From NCBI GenBank assembly GCA_910575435.1, contig CAJTGI010000001.1, positions 105,760-169,759 on the forward strand: a DNA stretch of 64,000 nt, in the 5' to 3' direction. Under the pieces are notes generated by a model that searched no databases, was not told the origin of the DNA, and was given only the letters and a program-made list of their open reading frames with translations. The stretch is from Clostridiaceae bacterium (GTDB lineage Bacteria; Bacillota; Clostridia; Lachnospirales; Lachnospiraceae). The position numbers and the translations under genes were made by a program. Shown here in pieces: positions 8,533 to 17,619 of the stretch (the first letter of the stretch is position 1; the number at the start of each line of letters is the position of its first letter).

Positions 8533-10182
8533 CTAGTTTTGCTTGCTCTTGCGATACTCTGCCACGTCCGTCTCCAGAATAATCTTCCTGATCGGCAAAA
8601 TCCTTCCCGGCGATACCGAAAGCTCATCCACGCCCATCTCCAGGAAATCCCTGGTCAGTTCCAAGTCAGCCCCCAGTTCCCCGCAGATGCCGGCCCAGAT
8701 GCCAGCCTTGTGGGCATTCTGCGCCACCATGCGAATCATATCCAGAATGGCCGGGTGATGGCTGTCATAGAAATCATCCAGCTTCGGATTCTGGCGGTCG
8801 ATGGCCAAAGTATACTGGGTCAGGTCATTGGTGCCGATGCTGAAAAAGTCCACTTCCTTCGCCAGAGCCTCGCTAATCATCACCGCCGCCGGAGTCTCAA
8901 TCATCACGCCCTGCAAGGGATTGCCATAGCCGATGCCCTGGGCATCCAGCTCGGCCTTCACTTCCTCCATGATTTCCTTGATCTTTCGCACCTCCCAGAG
9001 GCTGGTAATCATGGGGTACATGATGGCGATATTTCCAAAGGCGCTAGCCCTCAAGAGAGCCCGCAGCTGGGTCTTGAAAATCTCCGGCCGTGTCAGGCAG
9101 ATGCGGATGGCCCGACACCCCATGGCCGGATTCTCCTCCTCCTCCATCTCAAAATAATCGCAAGTCTTATCCGCACCGATATCCAGAGTGCGGATAATCA
9201 CCCGCTTGCCCGCCATGGTTTCCGCCACCTGCTTGTAGATTTGGAACTGTTCCTCTTCCGTGGGGAAGTCCTCCGACTCCAGATAGATAAACTCGCTGCG
9301 GAAAAGCCCGATGCCTCCCGCATCATTCTGGAGCACCGTGGCCAGATCCTTGATATTTCCAATATTGGCGTATAACATCACCTTCTGCCCATCCAGGGTC
9401 ACATTCTCCTTGCCCTTCAGATTCTGGAGAAGTTCCTTCTGCTCCGCCTCCCTAGCCTTCCTCTCCTGCATCTGGGTCAACGTGTCCTGGTCCGGCTCCA
9501 CATAGATGCAGCCGCTTGCGCCGTCTACCACGGCCATCTTCCCATCCACGGACTCATCCATGGGAATCTCCGTACCCACCAGGGCGGGAATGCCCATGGT
9601 CCTGGCCAGAATCGCCGTGTGGGAATTTACAGAGCCATGCACCGTCACGAAGGACAGCACCTTCTCCTTATCCATCTGCACCGTCTCCGAAGGCGCCAGG
9701 TCATCCGCCAGCACGATCACCGGCTCCTCAGACTGGATGCCCCCGGCAGCGCCGCCGCTTAGTACCGTGATCAGCCGCTCCGAGATATCCTTCACATCTG
9801 CCGCCCGGCCCCGCATGTAATCGTCATCCATGGCGGCAAACATCTGGGCAAAGTTATCCCCGGTCACAGCCACCGCATACTCCGCATTCACGCCCTGGGT
9901 CTCGATGATATTCTCCACGGAATCCATGAAGTCATCATCCTCCAGCATCATCTGATGGACTTCAAATACTGCGGCATTTTCTTCCCCCACTTCGTTCAAT
10001 GCCTTCTGGTACAACTCCCCCAACTGCTCCATGGCAACCTCTGATGCCTTGCGATAGCGATCCTTCTCCTTCTGGGCATCTTCGATCTTCGCCCTTCTGA
10101 CCTGCTGCTCGCCCTTCTGGTATACATAGATCTTTCCGATTGCCACGCCGCTAAATACGCTCTTTCCCTGATAAACCTCCAT
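8533..10182 (-). CDS. ptsI: Phosphoenolpyruvate-protein phosphotransferase (PTS enzyme I)
   Basis: Cytosolic 549-residue enzyme that takes phosphate from PEP and hands it to HPr. The phospho-accepting His is in HGSVNSHTAILARTMG, the PEP/Mg site in DFFSIGTNDLTQY and the catalytic Cys in AGICGELGAD. Length is close to the family norm (about 570). ptsH (HPr) is not adjacent. It follows the PTS permease gene by 74 bp across a perfect 12-bp hairpin (10199-10235), which may be a processing or partial termination point. Good GGGAGAG ribosome site. Confidence 0.95.
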   Translation of the reverse strand: MEVYQGKSVFSGVAIGKIYVYQKGEQQVRRAKIEDAQKEKDRYRKASEVAMEQLGELYQKALNEVGEENAAVFEVHQMMLEDDDFMDSVENIIETQGVNAEYAVAVTGDNFAQMFAAMDDDYMRGRAADVKDISERLITVLSGGAAGGIQSEEPVIVLADDLAPSETVQMDKEKVLSFVTVHGSVNSHTAILARTMGIPALVGTEIPMDESVDGKMAVVDGASGCIYVEPDQDTLTQMQERKAREAEQKELLQNLKGKENVTLDGQKVMLYANIGNIKDLATVLQNDAGGIGLFRSEFIYLESEDFPTEEEQFQIYKQVAETMAGKRVIIRTLDIGADKTCDYFEMEEEENPAMGCRAIRICLTRPEIFKTQLRALLRASAFGNIAIMYPMITSLWEVRKIKEIMEEVKAELDAQGIGYGNPLQGVMIETPAAVMISEALAKEVDFFSIGTNDLTQYTLAIDRQNPKLDDFYDSHHPAILDMIRMVAQNAHKAGIWAGICGELGADLELTRDFLEMGVDELSVSPGRILPIRKIILETDVAEYRKSKQN

Positions 10183-10198
10183 ACATCTCTCCCTTTCT

Positions 10199-10235
10199 GC
10201 AAAAGGGAATCAATCAGCGATCCATTCCCTTTTGC
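10199..10235. other. Perfect 12-bp hairpin between PTS permease and ptsI
   Basis: Arms GCAAAAGGGAAT (10199-10210) and ATTCCCTTTTGC (10224-10235) with a 13-nt loop. It sits inside the operon, directly upstream of the ptsI ribosome site. A weak terminator, mRNA processing site or stability barrier are all possible. Confidence 0.6.
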
Positions 10236-10256
10236 CATCCTGCTATATTTCTATCG

Positions 10257-12116
10257 TTACGAGAGTTTCCCCAGCACCCAGTCCACATCCGCCGTGGTCT
10301 TCAATGTCTCAAGAACCTCCTCATCCTCCAGCATCTCGCAAATCTTGGCAAGCAAATCCAAATGCTCATCCCCAATCCCTGCGATGCCAAACACCAGCTG
10401 GGCTTTCTCATCCCCGAAATCCACTCCGTCAGGATATTGCAGGAGGACGATGCCCGTCTTCTTCACCGTTCCTTTGGCCTGGGTAGTTCCGTGAGGAATT
10501 GCAACGCCCATCCCCATATAGGTTGTCACAATCTTTTCCCTCTCCTGCATGGCATCCACATAAGAATGATCCACATATCCCAGCTCCGTCAGCAATTCTC
10601 CCGCCGCCTGGATAGCCTCCTCCTTGGATACGGGAGACTGGTTCAGGCGAATGCCCTTGGCAATGATCACATCCTTCTTTCCCTGGGCAGGCTCTTCCGT
10701 CGCCGCGCTCTGGGCACCATCGGCATTCCCGTCAGCCTCCTCGGCGCACAGCTGGCCATAGAGGGCATCCAGGTTGGGATCGCTTAAGAAATTGCCGATC
10801 GTGACGATCTGTGCCTGGGGCGCAGACTTTTTCGCCCGCTCCACCAGCGTCGCCTGCACCACTGCAATATCGCAATCCGACGGAATATTGTCCACCGACG
10901 TATTTGCCACCTTGATATCCGGGCGGATGCCCTCGATGCGCTTCCTAAACTTCGTGGCACCCATGGCAGAAGACCCCATGCCCGCATCACAGGCAAAGAT
11001 AATCTTTTTCACGCCTGAGGCGTTCCCAATCTCCGCCGGAGCCGCCTGGCCCTTGGCCTCCGCCTTCCTGGCGGCCATCTCGCTCTGGGCATCCTCCAGG
11101 CTCTTGCCTCCCGCCATCTTCACGATTGGCGCGGCAATCACAAAGGAAATCCCTGCCGCAAGCACCACGCCCACGATCACCTTCCACATATCGCTGGCCG
11201 GCGTCATCATCAGATAGGCGATGATGGAGCCGGGAGAAGCCGGCCCCCTCAGGCCGCAGCCCATCAGGTTAAACCAGAAAATGGCAACCATGTTTCCCAC
11301 AATCGGCGCAATGATGACAGCTGGATTCATCAATATGTACGGAAAATAAATCTCATGAATGCCGCCGAAGAGGTGGATGATCACTGCTCCCGGAGCAGAC
11401 TGCTTCGTCGCCCGATCCTTGCAGAAGAACATATAAGCCAGTAGCACGCCCAAGCCCGGACCGGGATTCGCCTCCAGCATATACATGATGGACTTGCCCA
11501 GTTCATTTGCCTGCCCGGTGGCAATGGGAGTAAATACCCCGTGGTTGATGGCATTGTTCAGGAACAGCACCTTCGCCGGCTCGATAAAGATGGATACCAG
11601 GGGAAGCAGGCTGTTCTTCACCAGCACATTCACCCCGGCCGTAAGCACGGCAAGAATGGCGCTCATCAGCGGGCCGATGCCCACATATCCCAGCAGGGCC
11701 AGAAGCAAGCCGATAATGCCCACGGAAAAATTGTTGATAAGCATCTCGAACCCGGCTGGCATACGCCCCTCCATCAGCTGGTCAAACTTCTTGATGCAGA
11801 AGCCGCCCAGAGGCCCCATCAGCATGGCCGCCATCAGCATGGTAATCTCCGTATTGCTCATGATGGCACCAATCACGGCGATGGCACCAACCACCCGGCC
11901 TCTGTCGCCTCCCACCATTTTTCCGCCAGTAGATGCAATCAAAATCGGAATCAGGTAGGTCAGCATCGGGCCCACCATGGTATTAAAATTCTTATTGGGT
12001 ATCCACCCGGTATCGATGAACAGTGCGGCCAGGAACCCAAAGGCAATCAGCGCGCCGATATTCGGCATCACCATCGCCGATAAAAATTTGCCAAACTGCT
12101 GAACTTTATTTTTCAC
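10257..12116 (-). CDS. mtlA: PTS permease EIICBA, mannitol (MtlA) type
   Basis: A fused hexitol-type phosphotransferase permease of about 619 residues. N-terminal EIIC of the mannitol class (PNIGALIAFGFLAALF, GGIHEIYFPYILMNP), about residues 5-335. EIIB with the phospho-Cys in FACDAGMGSSAMGA (about 372-465). EIIA with the phospho-His in GMGVAIPHGTTQAKG (about 480-619). The start is GTG 12116, because AAAGGAGG lies seven bases before it; the upstream ATG at 12134 lies before that ribosome site. It sits between a DeoR regulator and ptsI. Substrate is probably a hexitol; mannitol itself is not proven because the dehydrogenase in the operon is SorE-like, not MtlD. Confidence 0.9.
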   Translation of the reverse strand: MKNKVQQFGKFLSAMVMPNIGALIAFGFLAALFIDTGWIPNKNFNTMVGPMLTYLIPILIASTGGKMVGGDRGRVVGAIAVIGAIMSNTEITMLMAAMLMGPLGGFCIKKFDQLMEGRMPAGFEMLINNFSVGIIGLLLALLGYVGIGPLMSAILAVLTAGVNVLVKNSLLPLVSIFIEPAKVLFLNNAINHGVFTPIATGQANELGKSIMYMLEANPGPGLGVLLAYMFFCKDRATKQSAPGAVIIHLFGGIHEIYFPYILMNPAVIIAPIVGNMVAIFWFNLMGCGLRGPASPGSIIAYLMMTPASDMWKVIVGVVLAAGISFVIAAPIVKMAGGKSLEDAQSEMAARKAEAKGQAAPAEIGNASGVKKIIFACDAGMGSSAMGATKFRKRIEGIRPDIKVANTSVDNIPSDCDIAVVQATLVERAKKSAPQAQIVTIGNFLSDPNLDALYGQLCAEEADGNADGAQSAATEEPAQGKKDVIIAKGIRLNQSPVSKEEAIQAAGELLTELGYVDHSYVDAMQEREKIVTTYMGMGVAIPHGTTQAKGTVKKTGIVLLQYPDGVDFGDEKAQLVFGIAGIGDEHLDLLAKICEMLEDEEVLETLKTTADVDWVLGKLS

Positions 12117-12174
12117 AATAATACCTCCTTTCATGCGTCAAACGCAGACATTTATCACCTATCCAAAAACAAAA

Positions 12175-12936
12175 TTATAGAACGAGAACATTATGGCTCC
12201 TGCACTCCATCTGGAAATCCTCCGGCAAGTTGCCATCCGACACCAGAATATCCACATCTTCCAAGCCGCAGATAGAATACGTCCCCTTCACCCCCAATTT
12301 CATAGAATCCATCAGGACGATTACCTGTTCCGACTGCTCAATGGCCGCCCGCTTCAGTATGGCTTCCTCGCTATTCCCGCAAGTAAAACCCGTCTGGCTT
12401 TCAAAGTTCGTAACCCCCAGAAATGTCTGGTGAAAATTCACCTGGCGCAATTCCTGCACCACCGACGTGCCATATACGCTAATGCTGTAGCGGTTCAGCC
12501 TCCCCCCGGGAATCAGCACCGAAGGCTCTGAAAAATGAGCCAGTTCCGCCGCGCAGGTAAGGCCCGTGGTATAAATCAAATTAGACTGATTGGGAAACAG
12601 CCTGGCAAGGATGGTCATCGTGCTTCCAGAATCCAGAAACACTGCCGTGTCCGGCTGAATCAGCCGCACCGCCTTCCTGGCAATCTCCTCCTTTTCCTCC
12701 TGATTCCGCACAGCCCTCCGATTCAGAAAATCATCGGTGCCAATCACCTGCTGGACAGACTTCGCCCCCCCATGTATCCTGACAATCCTCTTTTCCTGGT
12801 CAAGAGCCTTTAGATCCGTGCGCAAAGTCATTTCAGAAACATTGGGAAAATGCTTTTTAATCTGTACAAAACGCACGGTTCCCTGTCGGTTCACCAGTTC
12901 CTCAATCTGTTTTCTGCGCATTTCCATAGAATCCAT
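12175..12936 (-). CDS. DeoR-family transcriptional regulator
   Basis: A 253-residue sugar-operon repressor type. N-terminal winged HTH of the DeoR class (about residues 5-60; QIKKHFPNVSEMTLRTDLKA) and a C-terminal sugar-phosphate sensor domain (FLDSGSTMTILARLF, YTTGLTCAAEL, DSMKLG). ATG 12936 is chosen because GGGAGGG lies six bases upstream; longer versions would overlap the preceding gene. It sits between the SorE-like gene and the permease gene, so it likely controls this operon in response to a hexitol phosphate. Three AATAACA[G/A]TT repeats at the operon promoter are candidate targets. Confidence 0.9.
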   Translation of the reverse strand: MDSMEMRRKQIEELVNRQGTVRFVQIKKHFPNVSEMTLRTDLKALDQEKRIVRIHGGAKSVQQVIGTDDFLNRRAVRNQEEKEEIARKAVRLIQPDTAVFLDSGSTMTILARLFPNQSNLIYTTGLTCAAELAHFSEPSVLIPGGRLNRYSISVYGTSVVQELRQVNFHQTFLGVTNFESQTGFTCGNSEEAILKRAAIEQSEQVIVLMDSMKLGVKGTYSICGLEDVDILVSDGNLPEDFQMECRSHNVLVL

Positions 12937-12998
12937 CAACATCCCTCCCCGTCTCTCACCCCATCGCCATGCGGCCAACGCCTCCGCGATGACATATA

Positions 12999-14264
12999 TT
13001 AATCCACAAAATTCTCTAATAAGTATTTCTCTGCCTCCGGGCACCACAGTCCCTGGTGGGCATCCACGATATCTGCCAGTTCTGCATAGCGCTTGTCGCT
13101 ACGCTCCTCTCCTGCCTTCCGCAAATCTTCCAGAGCCGTGAGGGGCATGGACAGATGGGTGTAAATCAACTTCTTTCCCCCGGGAATCTTAGGCAGGTTC
13201 AGCGTGGTTTCCGCCACCGCATCCAAGCCGCCGATATGAGTCACCATCACCGCCGGATTGATGCGCTTTGCCGCAGTAAGCTCCAAAGATTCAATCATAT
13301 CCGCCGTATTTCCCCCCGTAGTCCCCATCACATGGGTGGAATTATAGTGCACGTCATAGAAATTCATCGTTGCGCTGAAATCCTTATCCGTAGGCCCGGC
13401 AAAGAAATTCAGGCAGCCGTCCCTTCCAAGAATGTCGCTGGACTGCTTGATGACCGCCGCCACCGGAGCATAGCACAGCACATCGTCATATCCCGTCCCG
13501 CCGGAAATATCCAGCAACTCCTTCACCGGGTCCTGGCAATTTCCGGTATTCACGAAATGGAGTTCAATGCCCTCCTTCCCATACTCTTCCACCGGGAACA
13601 GCTCCTCCGCCCGATCCAGCCTATCCTGGTTCAGATCCGTCACCACCACCATGGAAGGACGCACGTCCCGGTGCAGCGCATAAGTCAGCGCGCCCAGCCC
13701 CATAGGTCCTGCTCCCGCCATAATCGCCAGCTTGCCATTCTCCCGGATTCCCATCTGGTGCTCATACACGCCCATCTGGGTGTGATATGCCGCATTGAAG
13801 GCCCCGATGCTACATGACATAGGCTCTGCCAGAGACGCCTCATAGTAAGCCCGCCCCTTGTATTCCAAAAGGCATCCCAGTTCCATCACCTCTGCGGGAA
13901 TGATGCAGTAGGTCGCATCCCCGCCGAAAAACTCATAGGAATACCCGGGGCTCCACATCGTCCCCTTGTAGTTTAGCGCCGGCTGCAATGTAAACTTCAT
14001 GCCCGGCTGAAACTTCTCCTGATGGTTCTTTCCCACCTTCACGATATCCCCGGCAAACTCATGCCCCATAATCGCCGGGTGCTCTGCCACGTCATCATGA
14101 ACCCGCTTGTGCTCCGTGCCAAGAATCGCACACTTGTACGTGGACATGCAGATACTGTCCGACACCACCTTCACCAGAATCTCATCATCCGTAATCTCCG
14201 GAAGTTCAAATTCCTCAAGCCTCAAATCATTTGCCCCGTGCAGTCTTACTCCTCTTGCTTTCAT
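12999..14264 (-). CDS. Zinc-type dehydrogenase, L-sorbose-1-phosphate reductase-like
   Basis: A 421-residue member of the medium-chain dehydrogenase family. N-terminal catalytic domain with the zinc-dehydrogenase GHEFAGDIVKVG motif (about 69-80) and the segment SDSICMSTYKCAILG, seen in SorE-type sugar-phosphate reductases. Rossmann domain with AGAGPMGLGAL (about 184-195). First gene of the PTS operon, with GAGAGGAG before ATG. Expected role: NAD(P)-linked interconversion of a hexitol phosphate taken up by the PTS and the matching ketose phosphate. The exact substrate (sorbitol-, mannitol- or sorbose-type) is inference. Confidence 0.8.
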   Translation of the reverse strand: MKARGVRLHGANDLRLEEFELPEITDDEILVKVVSDSICMSTYKCAILGTEHKRVHDDVAEHPAIMGHEFAGDIVKVGKNHQEKFQPGMKFTLQPALNYKGTMWSPGYSYEFFGGDATYCIIPAEVMELGCLLEYKGRAYYEASLAEPMSCSIGAFNAAYHTQMGVYEHQMGIRENGKLAIMAGAGPMGLGALTYALHRDVRPSMVVVTDLNQDRLDRAEELFPVEEYGKEGIELHFVNTGNCQDPVKELLDISGGTGYDDVLCYAPVAAVIKQSSDILGRDGCLNFFAGPTDKDFSATMNFYDVHYNSTHVMGTTGGNTADMIESLELTAAKRINPAVMVTHIGGLDAVAETTLNLPKIPGGKKLIYTHLSMPLTALEDLRKAGEERSDKRYAELADIVDAHQGLWCPEAEKYLLENFVD

Positions 14265-14339
14265 AATGAATCTCCTCTCTCAATTATAATTCGGTTTACC
14301 TGCTTTTGCAATAACATTTTTCTAATAATCCAAAAACAA

Positions 14340-14424
14340 AACTGTTATTCTAAAAGAGAAATTGTTATTACAACTATTGTTAACCCCATTATATGCGAAT
14401 AACTTCAAAATGTCAACTGTTATT
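14340..14424 (-). promoter_or_regulatory. Hexitol operon promoter with three candidate operators
   Basis: Minus-strand promoter: TTGACA (14411-14416), 17-bp spacer, TATAAT (14388-14393). Three copies of A-A-[C/T]-TGTTATT (plus-strand reading) lie at 14340-14349, 14360-14369 and 14415-14424. One overlaps the -35 box; the other two, spaced 20 bp, lie just downstream of the start of transcription. This is a typical repressor layout and fits the DeoR regulator in the operon. Confidence 0.65.
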
Positions 14425-14460
14425 TCAAAAGTTAATGCTTTTATTTTAAAAACAAAAGTC

Positions 14461-14490
14461 GGGCTTGTGCAAAACAGTTCACAAAAGCCC
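14461..14490. other. Hairpin upstream of the hexitol promoter
   Basis: Imperfect stem, GGGCTTGTG pairing with CACAAAAGCCC around an 11-nt loop. On the minus strand it is followed by a T-rich stretch, so it may act as a second terminator behind the feo cluster. Confidence 0.4.
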
Positions 14491-14511
14491 AACCTCTTTT
14501 CCTATCCAAGC

Positions 14512-14570
14512 AAAAAAAGGCATAACCATACACGGAACACCTATTTGCAGGTCCATGTATAGTTTACGCC
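14512..14570 (-). terminator. Terminator of the feo cluster
   Basis: On the minus strand a long stem with small bulges (arms beginning GGCGTAAACTATACATGG and ending GTATGGTTATGCC) is followed by TTTTTTT. It lies about 165 bp past the FeoB-associated small gene. Confidence 0.75.
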
Positions 14571-14591
14571 TTCTGAACAGTTACATACTAT

Positions 14592-14678
14592 ATCATAATT
14601 CATGCCATGGTTTCTGGCATAATCCAAGTTACGAAGCAACTTGCAAGATAAATACGCCAGTATTTATTTATCATAATA
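14592..14678. repeat. Dispersed ~90-bp palindromic repeat D, copy 1
   Basis: Two hairpins, ATGCCA / TGGCAT and CAAGTT / AACTTG, lie between short direct ATCATAAT ends. A second copy with about four-fifths identity by eye lies at 47514-47603. It sits in the 3' region of the feo cluster. Confidence 0.65.
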
Positions 14679-14733
14679 GATAACTGATTTCCATTAATTT
14701 GCAAAAAATCCAATCATTGCTTATCTCACACGA

Positions 14734-14877
14734 TCAGCCGCAACGCCCTCTGCACTTGCTGCAATCCCCGCCGCACTGCAAACTCTTTCCATTCTTCCTA
14801 TCCTTGATCATGGTCTTTATCACAACCGCCACAATGGCAATCAGAACAATCCCCACAATCGCTGTTGCTGGATTCAT
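14734..14877 (-). CDS. FeoB-associated Cys-rich membrane protein (FeoW-like)
   Basis: A 47-codon gene. One N-terminal membrane helix (AIVGIVLIAIVAVVIKTMI, about residues 6-24), a short basic stretch, then a Cys-rich tail (QCGGDCSKCRGRCG) with four cysteines. This is the layout of the small FeoB-associated proteins found after feoB in Clostridia and Bacteroidetes; the cysteines are thought to handle Fe2+ near the channel. AGGAGGGGAGG precedes the ATG at good distance. It starts 46 bp after the feoB stop and is the last gene of the cluster. Confidence 0.85.
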   Translation of the reverse strand: MNPATAIVGIVLIAIVAVVIKTMIKDRKNGKSLQCGGDCSKCRGRCG

Positions 14878-14923
14878 AAGCACCTCCCCTCCTGCGCCCC
14901 AGGGCACAAACCAAAAACTTTCT

Positions 14924-17140
14924 TCACATGCTTCCGGTCATTCCGCCGGAAGCCACATCCTTGATTTTCACATCCAAGCCCTTGCTCTCCCTTCCAGGCC
15001 GGAACAGGAGATACAGGAATCCTGCGATGAGCAAAATAGCCACCGCCGTCCAAATCCCAAAAGTTCCCGTAGCAATAAATGAGCCAATCTGGAACACGCA
15101 CAGGGAAACGAGATACGCAAGCACTGTCTGATAGCCGATGGCGAACCAGAACCACTTGGCATTGTTCATTTCCCGCTTGATGGCGCCCATCGCCGCAAAG
15201 CAGGGGGCGCAGAGTAAGTTAAATATCATGAAAGAATAGGCTGCTACTGCGGGAGCCACCGGAATATAAGCCCTGAGGGCCGCCCACAACTCTTTGCTGC
15301 CGTTCTCCTCCTCCGAAATATGGTTGAAGAGAATACCAAAAGTGCTAACAACATTTTCCTTAGCCACCAGGCCGGTGAAAGCCGCCACCGCCATTTTCCA
15401 TTTCCCCCACCCCAGCGGGGCGAAAATCCAGGCAATTCCCTTGCCCAGCAGAGCCAGAACGCTGGCGTCCATCTGCTCCTCCTCCAGAATGCCGAATTTC
15501 CCATCCACCCAGCCAAAATTCGAGGCGAACCAGATCACGATGGTGGAGAGGAGGATAATCGTTCCCGCCTTCTTGATAAAGGACCAGCCCCTCTCCCACA
15601 TGCTGCGCAGCACATTTCCCGCCGTAGGCACATGGTACTCCGGCAGTTCCATCACAAAGGGGGCCGGATCCCCCGCAAACATCCTCGTCTTTTTCAGGAT
15701 GATGCCTGAGAAAATGATAGCCGCAATGCCCACAAAATAAGCGCTGGTAGCCACCCATCCGCTATTTCCAAAAAACGCTCCGGCAATCAGGCCGATAATG
15801 GGCAGTTTCGCAGAACAGGGGACAAAAGTGGTAGTCATAATCGTCATCTTCCGATCCCTGTCGCTCTCTATCGTCCTGGAAGCCATAATGCCGGGAACGC
15901 CGCAGCCATTGCCGATCAGCATGGGGATAAAGCTCTTTCCCGACAGACCGAACTTTCGGAAGATGCGATCCATGATAAAGGCAACCCTTGCCATATAGCC
16001 ACAGCTCTCCAGCAATGCTAGGAAAATGAAGAGAATCAATATCTGGGGCACGAATCCAAGCACCGCGCCCACCCCGGCCACAATGCCGTCATTAATCAGT
16101 CCCGCCAGCCAGCCGGCACAGCCGATGGCGTCCAAGCCCTTTCCCACGGCATCATGGATTCCCGGAATATGCAGGGCAGAGATATGCAGGAAATTCCATC
16201 CGTCATCCCCCATCACCCCGTCATTCATCCAGTCAGTAGCCATGCCGCCCACCGTGGACACGGAGATATAATACACCAGCCACATCACTGCCGCAAAGAT
16301 GGGAAGTGCCAGAATACGATTGGTTACAATCTTATCAATCTTATCCGAAACCGTCTCCGCCTTCTCCTCTCCCTTCTTCACGCAATCACGAATAACGGAA
16401 GAAATATATGTATATCTCTCATTGGTGATGATGCTCTCCGTATCGTCATCATATTTCTTCTCCAGCCGCTCAATCTCCCCGGACACATCCGGAAGGTTCT
16501 GTATCTGGGAAGAAATCTTGTCATCCCTCTCCAAAAGCTTGATGGCAACGAAACGCCGCTGTCCCTCCGGAACGCCTGCCAGCCGCTCTTCCACGGAGGA
16601 TATGGCATCCTCTACATCATCGCCAAATCGATGCGCCACCTCTGCCGCGCCTTTCCCTGCCAGCGCCACTGCCATGCTCGCAGCCTTGTCAATGCCGGTA
16701 CCCTTTAATGCCGAGATGGCAACCGCCTGGCATCCCAGTCTCCTGCCCAGTTCCTCCAAGTCAGCCAGGTCTCCCTTCCTCTCCATGACATCTGCCATAT
16801 TCACTGCTATCATAACAGGAATCCCCAATTCCATCAACTGGGTGGAGAGATACAGATTCCGCTCAATATTCGTTCCATCCACGATATTGAGAATCACATC
16901 CGGCTTCTCCCCAATCAGATAATTTCTGGCCACCACTTCCTCCAAAGTGTAGGGCGAAAGGGAATAGATGCCCGGCAAATCCGTGATCGTCACATCCTTC
17001 CGCCCCCTCAGTTTCCCCTCCTTCTTCTCAACCGTTACGCCGGGCCAGTTCCCCACAAACTGATTCGCCCCGGTCAGGGCATTGAATAACGTGGTCTTGC
17101 CACAGTTGGGATTGCCCGCCAATGCTATTCTTATCGACAT
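14924..17140 (-). CDS. feoB: Ferrous iron transport protein B
   Basis: A 738-residue Fe2+ uptake protein of the cell membrane. The N-terminal G domain shows G1 GNPNCGKTT, G3 DLPG and G4 NMAD (about residues 8-122). A helical GDI-like region reaches about 270, followed by the membrane part with the two Gate motifs (GNGCGVPGIMASRT and the region around APCFAAMGAIKREM). Full length for the family, with GGGAGG before the ATG. A TTAG-N6-CTAA box lies in the gap to feoA, so it may be transcribed both with feoA and from a local iron-controlled promoter. Confidence 0.96.
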   Translation of the reverse strand: MSIRIALAGNPNCGKTTLFNALTGANQFVGNWPGVTVEKKEGKLRGRKDVTITDLPGIYSLSPYTLEEVVARNYLIGEKPDVILNIVDGTNIERNLYLSTQLMELGIPVMIAVNMADVMERKGDLADLEELGRRLGCQAVAISALKGTGIDKAASMAVALAGKGAAEVAHRFGDDVEDAISSVEERLAGVPEGQRRFVAIKLLERDDKISSQIQNLPDVSGEIERLEKKYDDDTESIITNERYTYISSVIRDCVKKGEEKAETVSDKIDKIVTNRILALPIFAAVMWLVYYISVSTVGGMATDWMNDGVMGDDGWNFLHISALHIPGIHDAVGKGLDAIGCAGWLAGLINDGIVAGVGAVLGFVPQILILFIFLALLESCGYMARVAFIMDRIFRKFGLSGKSFIPMLIGNGCGVPGIMASRTIESDRDRKMTIMTTTFVPCSAKLPIIGLIAGAFFGNSGWVATSAYFVGIAAIIFSGIILKKTRMFAGDPAPFVMELPEYHVPTAGNVLRSMWERGWSFIKKAGTIILLSTIVIWFASNFGWVDGKFGILEEEQMDASVLALLGKGIAWIFAPLGWGKWKMAVAAFTGLVAKENVVSTFGILFNHISEEENGSKELWAALRAYIPVAPAVAAYSFMIFNLLCAPCFAAMGAIKREMNNAKWFWFAIGYQTVLAYLVSLCVFQIGSFIATGTFGIWTAVAILLIAGFLYLLFRPGRESKGLDVKIKDVASGGMTGSM

Positions 17141-17256
17141 ATCTTACCTCCCTTTTAGAATATAATCAAAATGCATTTGCAATGCGTTAGCGATTTTTGA
17201 CTGCAAATAGTCTTCATAAGCCACGCATCACTATTGTTTGTCTTAACTTTTATTTA

Positions 17257-17270
17257 TTAGTCTAAACTAA
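17257..17270. promoter_or_regulatory. Candidate iron-regulator box upstream of feoB
   Basis: TTAG-N6-CTAA palindrome (TTAGTCTAAACTAA). The spacing and half-sites match the core of DtxR/IdeR-type boxes. A second copy of this pattern lies over the feoA promoter at 17885-17898. Confidence 0.5.
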
Positions 17271-17287
17271 CTTATAGGCAAAAAAAA

Positions 17288-17509
17288 TTATTCTACTTCC
17301 ACCATCTCTGCGTCCGCCTTCCGCAACGACAATTCATACCCTCGCACGGCAATCTCTACCGGGTCGCCCAGGGGCGCCACCTTCCTCACGAACACCTCCG
17401 CCCCCTTGGTGATGCCCATATCCATGATGCGCCTCCTCACAGGGCCATCACCATGAAGCCTCTTAACTCTGGCCGTGGTTCCCACAGCCATCTCGCCCAA
17501 AGATTTCAT
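17288..17509 (-). CDS. feoA: FeoA domain protein (second copy, adjacent to feoB)
   Basis: A 73-residue SH3-like FeoA protein, a small cytosolic partner of FeoB. Typical features: MAVGTTARVKRLHGDG, RRRIMDMGITKGAEVFV and a C-terminal RGYELSLRKADAEMVEVE. ATG 17509 follows GAGGAG; the longer frame to 17536 has no better site. Two consecutive feoA genes before feoB are common in Clostridia. Confidence 0.9.
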   Translation of the reverse strand: MKSLGEMAVGTTARVKRLHGDGPVRRRIMDMGITKGAEVFVRKVAPLGDPVEIAVRGYELSLRKADAEMVEVE

Positions 17510-17619
17510 TGATTCATCTCCTCCTCTCTCCATCAAAATGCAAAACCCCTCGCGCCCCCAATAAATAAATCACGGCTTATGCGACACATATCCTTTTCTG
17601 CGCCCCAGAGGACTCCCCC

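Noticed and set aside
8362-9375. Plus-strand frame of 337 codons opposite ptsI
   Set aside because: Antisense shadow of a conserved gene; no family features.
14340-14424. Fur box reading of the AACTGTTATT repeats
   Set aside because: The repeats are direct, not the inverted GATAAT pattern, and the downstream genes are sugar genes.
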